From Myrmaecium sp. VS I D KN 1 (taxonomy: Eukaryota; Ascomycota; Dothideomycetes; Valsariales; Valsariaceae): a DNA stretch of 64,000 bases. The notes under the pieces were generated by a model that made no database searches, was not told where the DNA came from, and saw only the letters and a list, made by a program, of their open reading frames with translations. The stretch covers positions 124,001 through 188,000 of the forward strand of contig JADQAV010000017.1 in assembly GCA_019775845.1 (NCBI GenBank). The letters run 5' to 3'. Shown in pieces: positions 55,428-64,000 of the stretch (positions are counted from its first letter, which is position 1; each line of letters opens with the position of its first letter). A program made the position numbers and the translations under genes.

Positions 55428-57635
55428 CGCTTTGAGCGCATGCTTCTGGGCCGAGGAGGAAGGGTGCGGTTGTTGTCTCGCACTAGAAGGGCAATGGTTA
55501 AGCCAAAGGAAAAGAAGGTGAGAAGAAAGCAAAAAGGTTTTCAGAACTTCATCCGTATCTGGAGGATTTAAAAAGGGTCAAGGGATGAAGAAAACACCGA
55601 AGATATGAAAGATGGAGTGAAGGAGATGAGTTCAAGTGAACGAAAACAGCTCCCCAAACCCCAAACCCATGGGGTCCAGGGCCCTTTCAGCTACTACCCC
55701 AGATAAGTGCCATGTATTACATAGCATGTAAGAGCGGCCGGAGCGGTACTGAAATAAGAATAAAAGGAAGAAAAGGCCATGAACCATCCTCCCAGCCAAT
55801 CAAAAAAGAAAGCGCATGGAGGGGTCCATCGAAACCAAACGAAACCGTGAAACGAAACCGAAACAAAACTGACCTGCCGCCGAAAAGAAAGGGCCGTGCA
55901 TCAAAGCGGAGGAGGAGCGCGCAGGAGCCGAGCAGACGCCCGCGCCCGCGCCCGCTCCCGCCGGGCACGCAACGCTGCTGCTGCTGCCGCTGCTCTTCCA
56001 TGCGGGACAAATGATAGTGATTTGGAAGTACTAAGCAAACAAACAAGCAAGCAAGGAGGGACGAGAGTAGGATACTTCACAACCCTGCGCACGCGGGGAG
56101 AGCACCATGCCTACATATGAACAGATATTGCCAGTCTTTTCATCCCGCCCCCCGCGTGGGGCCACGTTCTCTGCCAGACCGCCATTTCTTCTTTTTCTAT
56201 TTTCCTGGTCCTGAATCATGATGGGTTGGGATGTGGTGGGGTTGGGGTGGGGTGAGAGGATGAGAGGATGAGAGGAAAGAGCATCCTTCCTTTCTATTTT
56301 TTCTTTCCCGGGGAGTAACAGCCATGATTGATTTACGGACGTCGACATTCCATTGACTGACTTATCGACCGATGGACTGTTGATTTGCTAGGTGTGATCG
56401 ATTCAACCCCGATGACCAGACAGGGACCGGACATCCCTCCTTCCCTCCCTTTCTTCCTTCCTTCCTCCCTCGAAACAGTGATTGCGAAGGGGACGAAGTC
56501 AGACATCGCTCCCCCGGGGAAGAGACGAGGAGAGAAGAGGAAGAAAAAGGAGAGCGTACAAGTAAGCAATAACAGCGTGTGATCCTCCATCCCTCATCAT
56601 CGTCGTCATCATCATGATCATCGTCGTCGTCGACCAAGACCAACGAAAAAAAGAGAGAAGATTGTCCCCTCAATCTCTGCTCCTCGAACCACTTCCGCGA
56701 CGAAAGAGTGGCAGGTGATAAGCTGGAGGAAAGAAGAAAAGAGAAGATAACAAACAGAAGGCATCCAGCAGGTGAAAATTGTGAATGATTTTCTTTAGCT
56801 CGGCTCTTTGCTTGACGACAGATGACCGCCGATGCCCGAGGGTTATGGTAGAAACCGAACCCCGATCTAGAAAGTGCTGTTATGCCGTAAAACATATTGC
56901 GCGGAAACGCAGGCAAGCAAACAAGCAAGCAAGCAAAAGAGGCGAGGTGGTCCACGGAGTGGACGCAGCTCAAAGGAAACAAAAAGAATTGAAACCTCCC
57001 CAAAACCTGCCCCCTTCCCACACTCTACCTCGTGCGGGAAGCAAAAGAAGATGAAGAAGTTCAAAACATGAAGAAGAGAAGATAAACAGAGAGACGTCCC
57101 CGCATTAACATCGCCCGCGCCGGCGGTCGTCAAACGGAATACAAAAGCAGAACCACAACGCCATGCATGACAAACGTACCACAAGGTTAGCGGCAGAGAA
57201 ACGAGGGAGGAAATGCAGCGATGGAATAAAAGGAAAAGGACGAAAAGGGTGGTTTGGAAGAAGATAATGAGAGAGCTGCCAGTAATGTTTCAGGCTGATA
57301 CACTCTGCTATGCCGCGCTTGAAGGAAGAAAAAGATAAAGGGGGGCGTCTCATCGAAACAACGGGGTATGCAGCGCCTTTCGGATATCGATCGCTGGGAA
57401 CGCTCGCGTAAAGATGAACAAACAGGGTGGATGGGAAGACGCCGACGCATAGAAACCCAAGGGAGGTGCCATCTGCAAGCAGACACGCGTGAAGGATTGA
57501 GGAGGTGACAGTGACAGGATGCCGCTCAAGCAGAGCCGAATGAGCTCTTCATGTCCATAGCTTGTGGACGAAGCATTTTGGAGACGACGCGTAGCTTCGC
57601 TGTGTGTGAGCTTCTCAGTTTCTGGCCGGTGAATG
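55428..57635. other. Gap between slp1 and the Hal4-like kinase gene
   Basis: No gene seen. It contains CAAG/CAAA repeats (56037-56055 and 56911-56936), a GGGGT/GAGGATGA tract (56222-56275) and CTTCC repeats (56440-56468). Confidence 0.5.
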
Positions 57636-59222
57636 TCAGAATCCCTCATCCCCCGCACGACAGACTTTTATCTCCTTAACCCACTCGGAGAAGAGCACTT
57701 GGTGGGCCGTCAGACGTCTGGTCGGGTTCGGATCGAGGATGGAATAGATGACGTTGCGGCATTGACGCTGTGGTACACATGAGCAACCTCCGATGTGAGA
57801 TTTGACTTTGCACGAGCTTACCCTGCGTAACACCTCGATAGGCCTGTAGCCAGACTCTTCCTTGCGGTCTTCGAGGTACTTGGTGAAAAACTCATCTTCG
57901 CCCTTCTGTGCCACTTTCCAAAGGTGCCGACCAGTGCGCATGGCCATGTAGATGATACCACAAGCCCACACGTCAACCGCTCTCGGATCGAATTCCTGGT
58001 CGACATATTCCTCCGGAGCGATGTATGGCGCCGAACCACACAGACCGGCAGTCATGTGCGCTTCCTTCTCCCACGCCATGCGGAAGCACTCACCGTTACC
58101 GAAATCGGTGATCTTGATGGCGCCGTGGGCTGTCAAGAGTAAATTCTCGGGCTTGAGGTCACGATGTGCCACGCCCATTTCGTGCATGTATTCGACACCA
58201 CGCATGAGCTGCTTGAAGAAGCAATCCGCCTCTCCGACCTCGAGCTGCTGAGCAGCCAAGATCAGGGTGTACAGATCACCACCAGCACAGTATTCCATGA
58301 CCTCGCAGTAGAGCCCCTTCTCATCTTGGATCAGGTCGAGCGTGTTGATCACGTTAGGATGCTGCATCGACGAGGAGATGCAGAACTCGGACGTGAGACG
58401 TTTCTGGTACTTCTTGGCGGACTCGCCGGGACGCTGGCGGAACTCCTTCACCGCGTACAGCTGCTCTCTTTTCGGATCTCGAGCGTCGGTCTTGTGTGCA
58501 ACCCTGACGACACCAAACGCGCCACGACCGACGACCTCCTGGCACTTGCCGTACTTTTGAACGAGCGTCTTCGAGACATGGCCATTCTTTGCTGACTCCT
58601 GCATCTTGTCCTTCTCATTTCTCATGACGTCCGCCCAGTTCGCCATCAGACTCAGCGGCTGTTCTTCTTCCGCATCCTTTCGGCCCATCTGCAGGAACTT
58701 GTTGAACATATCGGACAGCTTTTCTTGGCGCTTGGTGACCTTGAGGAGATGGTCATGCGATCCATCCTCGTTAATCCAGAAACGCCGACTTATGGCCGCC
58801 TGCTGCTGTTCCTTTTTCTTGTCCGTCGGACCCGTCTTCTTCTCCGGCTGATTCGTCTTCTTTTCGTTCACGGAGGACTGTCTTGACGGCGTGGGACGCA
58901 GCTGGCCGGCCGATTCGCCGTTCACGGGCGAGTGTTCAGGAACGGTATCCTTGAAATTTGTACGGGAAGAATCCCGCGAGCTATCGGGGGCTTCTTTACG
59001 GGTGAACATGTTGCTCAGGCGAGTGGACATGTTCGGCTTCCTCGGTTTCACCGCTCCGTCGGCGTTGGCGGGGCTCGCGGAGGTCGGCGGCGCGTTTCTC
59101 GGCGGGGGGAGTGCGAAGTTGCCATCTTGCGAATGTAGCGAGGACGAGGATGCGGAGGGCACGGGAGAGTCAACCGGCTTGGAGCTGGCGCTCGCCGGCG
59201 TGCTGGTCGGCGCGTTCGCCAT
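57636..59222 (-). CDS. Ser/Thr protein kinase, Hal4/Sat4-type (NPR/HAL5 family)
   Basis: Fungal-specific kinase. Relatives Hal4/Sat4 and Hal5 in yeast stabilise nutrient and K+ transporters at the plasma membrane. Exons on the minus strand are 59222-57822 and 57767-57636, with a 54-bp intron; the product is 510 residues. The N-terminal 220 residues are Ser/Pro/Lys-rich and disordered. Kinase domain at about 224-496: [14 protein letters not shown], catalytic K259 (YAVKEF), HRDLKPEN at 353-360, DFG at 373-375 followed by [15 protein letters not shown], then [14 protein letters not shown] and [20 protein letters not shown], all hallmarks of this branch; it ends [20 protein letters not shown]. 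The intron is in phase 0, a multiple of three, and free of stops, so the unspliced frame also reads through, adding 18 residues with three Cys after VLRR. The ATG at 59222 is the first in frame; the codons above it start from TTG only. Confidence 0.87.
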   Translation of the reverse strand: MANAPTSTPASASSKPVDSPVPSASSSSLHSQDGNFALPPPRNAPPTSASPANADGAVKPRKPNMSTRLSNMFTRKEAPDSSRDSSRTNFKDTVPEHSPVNGESAGQLRPTPSRQSSVNEKKTNQPEKKTGPTDKKKEQQQAAISRRFWINEDGSHDHLLKVTKRQEKLSDMFNKFLQMGRKDAEEEQPLSLMANWADVMRNEKDKMQESAKNGHVSKTLVQKYGKCQEVVGRGAFGVVRVAHKTDARDPKREQLYAVKEFRQRPGESAKKYQKRLTSEFCISSSMQHPNVINTLDLIQDEKGLYCEVMEYCAGGDLYTLILAAQQLEVGEADCFFKQLMRGVEYMHEMGVAHRDLKPENLLLTAHGAIKITDFGNGECFRMAWEKEAHMTAGLCGSAPYIAPEEYVDQEFDPRAVDVWACGIIYMAMRTGRHLWKVAQKGEDEFFTKYLEDRKEESGYRPIEVLRRVSSCKVKSHIGGCSCVPQRQCRNVIYSILDPNPTRRLTAHQVLFSEWVKEIKVCRAGDEGF

Positions 59223-60142
59223 GCGTGAGGATGTTGAAGAATGAGATGAGAAGAGAGGAGAGGTTGGCAGGTGCAAATGTCGGATTTCTGAATGTGATGT
59301 CAAGGATTAGTGGAGACCGAGTTTAAGTGCCGCGCGCAACAGGCTGGGGCCAAGCCCAGAGATGTTAGCTGTAGTCGACCCGCAAAACGGCAGAAAGCGA
59401 GACGTTTGTGAAAAACGCGGTGTTTCGGTGTCCTGGCTCGATTGGCGAGAAAGCAGGCGCGAGCAAAGAGTGGAAATTTGGGCAGTGTGGAGGGAAGTGC
59501 AGCAGCAACGGCGGCGGCGGCGACGGCGGCGGCGCACTTTCAGCGGATGGCGAAGAGCACGGGTGCTTGGCTGATGACAAAAGCGTGGCCTCGGTTCTCA
59601 ATCGCTGGCGACGTCAAGGGCGGCGGCTCCGGTTGCACGCGCTGCGCCCGAGAAAGCGGGTGGAGGCTCCGGTGTGGCCGTATGTAACTTAACGTGAGGC
59701 GAGTGAGAGTGAGAGAGAGAGAGAGGGAAGAGAGAGGGAAGAGAGTGTGTGAATAGTGATGGTGATACAATCACGAGGAAGCTGACAGAATACTGCCAGT
59801 GATTATGCTAACGGGATTACTTGCGCAGATGAGCGGACAAAGCGGTTACGGAACGTCTCGTGAAGGCGAAGGGGGGAAGAAGGAGACGGCAGGGCAAGGT
59901 CAGGGCAGAGCGGGCTGCTCAATCTCTTTCAAGAACCAAGCGGACGGCCGGCGGACTGGCTGCGGGGGGGGAGGAGAGGGGAGGGGAGGGGAGGGGGAGG
60001 GAAAGGGTGGAAGGGCACCAAAGGGACAAACCAAAGGACCGGGCGGTCGTGGGTAAAATGGGTGATGGAACTCATTAGTCCCCGGGTGGCAGCTAGTGGG
60101 CGCAAGAAATCCCTCATACAAGCAAGCCGGCGACGGGCCCCT

Positions 60143-60144
<2 letters not shown>

Positions 60145-60171
<27 letters not shown>
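60145..60171. repeat. (CTG)9 microsatellite
   Basis: Nine uninterrupted CTG units in a non-coding stretch about 0.9 kb upstream of the Hal4-like kinase start. Confidence 0.9.
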
Positions 60172-60173
<2 letters not shown>

Positions 60174-60357
60174 CACTCGCTGCGTTGCACTGCGACCGGT
60201 GGACGGAGATGGACGATAGCAAATCGAAAGGACCTGGCATCGCATCGCCATTGAGACGGTGAGAGATCGAGAAAAGGAGAAAGACGACGCGAAGAGACGG
60301 AGAGGCGACATGCGATGCGGAAAGGGGTGGGCGTGAACGTCGTTGTGAATAGGAGGT

Positions 60358-60500
60358 TGGTATGTACCGGTATGTACCATGTATGTATGCGAGAGGTACA
60401 TGCTGGTACTCTCGAGTACTGTAGTAGGTAGGCAGGTACATGCCAGATACATGGTACTACATATAAATATTTATAGGTACTAGTATGTATACTACCTACC
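60358..60500. repeat. GTAC-rich palindromic tract
   Basis: Dense GGTACATG, TGTACC, GGTACT and TAGGTAGG motifs with several short inverted pairs, for example GGTACATGC and the later GGTACATGCC with GATACATGGTAC. Similar motif clusters occur in several gaps of this window. Confidence 0.5.
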
Positions 60501-63088
60501 TACTCTCATCGATAGAGAGAGGATCACACCCGCAGTTGGTCGTCTCTACCGCCACAGAGTGTGTCCCCCTCGCATGTCCTGCCGTTGCTTCGTTCACCGA
60601 CTGGTCATGCCGCCGTAGGGCATTCAGGTCGTGGACGATCCTCGCCCACGTGCATGGATGCTCTGGCCCGGCTTTCTTCCTGTCCATAGGAGTCGGGTAC
60701 ATGTAGCTTAGGGGCAGGTCGGAGTAGGTAGCTCGAGGTACATACATAAAGGAGCGGTCGGTCGTGCACTTGTTGGATGTACCTCGAAAAGGGTCTCTCT
60801 CTCTTCTGCAGACTGCAAGGCAAGGCAGGGCGAGACAAGGCAGAGCAAGCCACGGCCGCCCCTTTCCATTCCTCCTCGTCCGCCCGATTGTCTAGAACCA
60901 TCCGGTCGACCATCCTCCTCGACCGGACGAGGATGGTGGTCCTGTCCATACGCACACGTAACCACCGAGGAAAGCAAATCTCAAGATGCCCTGTCGGCCC
61001 CGCTCTGCCCTTCCTGGAGCCGACGATGGCAGCGATGGTTTCGATCGGAGACGACCCGAGCCAAGATTAAAGGGGAGAAGCAAAATCGAAGAAAAGAGAA
61101 GGGAAAGAACCCAATCAGCAATGAAGTTTCCGTCTCCTGCAGGTTCTCGAAGGGCACACAACAGCAGCCGTAGCAACAGGGCTATTTTCGTTTCTTCCAT
61201 CCATTTTACCCGGCCGCACTTGCAACCTATCCCGGACGGGAGTGAATCAATCACTCCCAAAAATGAAGACTGATTGATCTGATAGATCGCATCCAAATAC
61301 TGACTTACTGGGCGACGCGACCAAACGGATGAGGCGGAGGACATATGTATGCTGTATGGATGCGTGTACATACATACATATACATACGCCCGAGGCTGCT
61401 GTGGCGCATGAAGGCGTGCGTGGAGTACGAACTACCACCACCACCACCATCAGCCAGCCAACGAACGAACGAACGAACGAGCGAGCGACATCGGAAAAGA
61501 CGCAGAAGAAGAAGAAGCCTCCGACTGCGCCATGTATGCATGTAAGTTCATATTGTTTCCTACGCACGATGCACGTTCGCTCCCAGAACAAAAAGTCGGT
61601 AAGATGGGAATTAGAAATCGGTCAGCCTTTGCAAGCAAGCAAGCAAGCAAGCCATCACTGTCTTAAAACAGACAGCATCAGCATCGTTGTCCTCTTCTCC
61701 ACCATTACTTCCCCCTTGTATCGCCCTCTTCCCCTCGACTCACCCCCCGCTGAGGCGGCTTCCGCAAGCACACCGCCTCGCCGTGTAAACCATGTAGCTG
61801 CGTGCTGGTGGTGGTCGAGGTAAGGCATGTAGTATGGTATGGCATGGATGGGAGCACAACAGCATCCATCCGCCTCCTTCGCCGTTGTTGCTGGAGAAAA
61901 GCCGTGCCGTGCAGCGCATCGCAGCGCAGCGCATTGCATTGCATTGCATCGCATTGGATTTGCTGCAGGGTCCAGTCATCACTGGCCTGCAGATCGCCGT
62001 TCCCGAGTGCCACAGGAGATGTGTGTACCGAATGTACATAAATAGTCCCTACGGTAGGTGAAGATTAACTTAGTCAGGGTGTGAGGGAAGTGCCAGAAGC
62101 AGCAAGGGAAGTCAAGTTTTCTTTCTGCTTTGACCAGGCGCCCTCAACGCCTTCCAAATTTCCTTCCTATCAAAGCGTGCTTTCTTGGTGTCTATTTACA
62201 GGAGGTATGCAGATGAGGAAGGAGGTCGGAACCGTGTCGGAAGGAGCCCTCGAGAAAGCGCCATCGCAGCCTCCTCCATCCTCCTCCGACCACCCTCCTT
62301 CAGCCTTAGGGGAGAGCCCGGAGAGTCTCGAACTCCCGAACTCCATCCAAATCACACCTACTGCACGTCTTGTTCTCCATTCCAAATGTTGGAATCCGAA
62401 TGTTGGAATCGCATGGTTCTCGCGTTAGAAAAAGGAATAGGATGGAAAAGGAAATAAAATATATTTATAAGGAAGTAGAACCGGTTATGATCTCCAATGT
62501 TTTTATTCTTATTTTTATCCTTGAAATGTATCTTTCCCGTCTACGAGGGAATACTTATCCCGCCTGCGCGCATTTGAAATCCAATTTTGAATTGGGCGAA
62601 GACTATTTTCTAGAGGAGGTTGAGGGCTATGTGGAAGTATGGAAATACATAGATGTATATGCATATACGAGGCTGGACCGAATGTGAAGCAATAGGAAGG
62701 GTTGTATTGCTTCAATCCGGCGAACGCCAATGCAATCCGTGGAGATAGACTAGTATTTGTCAAATTGACGACTAGTAAAGAAAGTCCTTCTCTAGAGGAG
62801 AAAACCAGGTCTATGTACCAGCTTGCTTGACATACAGTAGCTGTGCCGATAGTACAAGGGAGGAAGTCCTCTCCCAAGGTCACACCAAGAACAAAAAAGG
62901 AGCAGACAACAAGAAGAAGGTACACACAACGCTGTCATTCCATGCTGACAGGGTACCGATCATACTGGAGGTATGAAGAATCAGAGGCAGTGTGATGGTA
63001 TCCAAATCAAGCCTTTCCACAGGAAGTAAACAGATGCAGCTCCCAGCTTTTCCACGTCCACTAAAGTCCCCATTCCTCATCAACGGTC

Positions 63089-64000
63089 TCACACCCCAGC
63101 CAACTCTGGCTTCGCGACCATCGTCTGCTGCACCTCCCTCACCTGGTTGAGAAATGCGACCTTCTCCGCCTCGGTCGCGAACTCGATCTTCGCACCTGTG
63201 ACCCACCTCTTCGGATCCAGTCTCTTGCTCGGGGGCGACGAGGGCAGCGGCACGTCCACTCCCACAACATCACCACTACCACCACCCACTGCCCCCGCCT
63301 CTCCTATCGGCACCCTCAACCCCTTCACCTTCACCACCTTTCCCCCCTCATCCTTCACACTCACCGGAAGCGTGCTCGAATTGACCCAGAAGCCCAGATA
63401 CCCGTTCCGGAACCCGGCCGCGAAGTGAATCATGGCCAGCACCCCGCCCGTCCCCTCGTCCCGCCAGACCCGCAGCTGCTCCATGCCGCACATCTGCTCC
63501 TGGTATGCGATCACGCCGGCGAGGCCGTCGTGCTTCCGCACCGTCTTCTCCGTCCGATACGTCGCCAGCAGTGTGAGGCCCACCAGCTCGTTCTGGAACT
63601 GCGCCGCGGCCGCCTCGTCCGCGAGCACGTAGTTGACCCACTCCGTCTTGGCCACCTGGAGCGGCCGCGCGCCGTAGGCCGTATCGTGGAACCGAAGCTC
63701 GCTATTGGGCATGCTGAGGGACACTTTGGCGGGCGAGAAGTAGGAGATGTACGGGATGTAGCGGATGTCGTCGGAGACTGGTAGAAACGGGTGAGGTTAG
63801 AGTTACTGAGCCCACGTACAGCCCAGGATTTCACTCACGCTTTTGCTGCATCCGCACAGTGCCGTCGTTGCTGAACGCCCAGATAGAAGTTTGCAGGTGG
63901 ACGTGGTTGCTCGGCCGGTGCTCTCGTTTGCGGACCACGAGGATCCGACAGTCCGTCATGGCTTCCACCATCTCGATGCCCATCGGGTTGCCATCTTCAA
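63089..64000 (-). CDS. Unknown protein, C-terminal part, cut by window end
   Basis: Partial gene on the minus strand; its 5' part lies beyond 64000. Two exons are visible: 64000-63839 and 63777-63089, separated by a 61-bp intron (donor GTGAGTG, acceptor CTACCAG). About 282 residues are visible. The upstream exon reads GIEMVEAMTDCRILVVRKRE and VHLQTSIWAFSNDGTVRMQQ; across the splice it continues LSDDIRYIPYISYFSPAKVS. Then come NELVGLTLLATYRTEKT, AYQEQMCGMEQLRVWRDE and MIHFAAGFRNGYLGFWVN. No signal, membrane segment or catalytic motif is evident in the visible part. The compact, aromatic-rich sequence and coherent splice site support a real, folded protein, but I do not recognise the family. 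A Gly/Pro-rich low-complexity insert (GEAGAVGGGSGDVVGVD) lies before the C-terminal helix. Confidence 0.75.

Larger units (their letters stand above)
59223..63088. other. Gap upstream of the Hal4-like kinase gene
   Basis: No confident gene. It holds GA repeats (about 59707-59740), a G-rich tract (59965-60005), a (CTG)9 run (60145-60171), a GTAC-rich palindromic stretch (60358-60500), AACG and CAAG tetramer repeats (61460-61485, 61628-61651) and GCATT repeats (61930-61950). Confidence 0.5.

Noticed and set aside
62315-62345. tRNA T-arm-like sequence on the minus strand
   Set aside because: GGGAG-TTCGAGA-CTCTC can fold, but no matching acceptor 5' half, D-arm or anticodon arm was found at the right distance.

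Overview
This is nuclear DNA of a filamentous ascomycete (Pezizomycotina). The genes carry short introns of about 46-194 bp with GT donors, GCTAAC-type branch points and AG acceptors. Promoters and leaders are pyrimidine-rich, gaps between genes are long, and the gene set is typically fungal (Erg3, a Pac2-type WOPR protein, Azf1-type zinc fingers, a Hal4/Sat4-type kinase). I could not fix the class. No rRNA, tRNA, CRISPR array or recognisable transposon was found.

Layout. 1-6.6 kb has no confident gene. It holds a possible decayed gene, an imperfect inverted repeat and a 9-bp minisatellite. 6.6-13.2 kb holds the only two plus-strand genes: a four-finger C2H2 factor (azf1-like) and C-5 sterol desaturase (erg3). 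From 13.9 kb to the right edge, twelve genes in a row lie on the minus strand: a GNAT acetyltransferase, a CobW/G3E GTPase metallochaperone, a NIPA-type magnesium transporter, cardiolipin synthase (crd1), the WOPR regulator pac2, the mitochondrial tRNA modifier mto1, mitochondrial single-strand DNA-binding protein rim1, the large nuclear cap-binding subunit (cbc1/CBP80), GSK-3 kinase, a SUN-like ER/nuclear-envelope protein (slp1), a Hal4/Sat4-type kinase, and a partial unknown gene cut by the window end.

The genes are mostly housekeeping and regulatory. Three (crd1, mto1, rim1) serve mitochondria and two of these are adjacent, but they do not form an operon-like pathway. The largest gene-free stretches (6.4-6.5 kb) lie upstream of pac2 and gsk3.

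Most interesting points: (1) the GSK-3 gene has a 66-bp, stop-free intron at the site where mammalian GSK3-beta carries its optional exon, plus a second stop-free 90-bp intron; (2) the cap-binding protein gene has an in-frame 241-codon N-terminal extension with an internal duplication; (3) a diverged array of about 77-90-bp repeats lies next to mto1; (4) a short dispersed repeat is shared by 3.1 kb and 28.4 kb. I did not find a clearly new multi-gene system. Splice sites were chosen by eye from consensus, reading frame and family alignment remembered from training; none was tested against transcripts.
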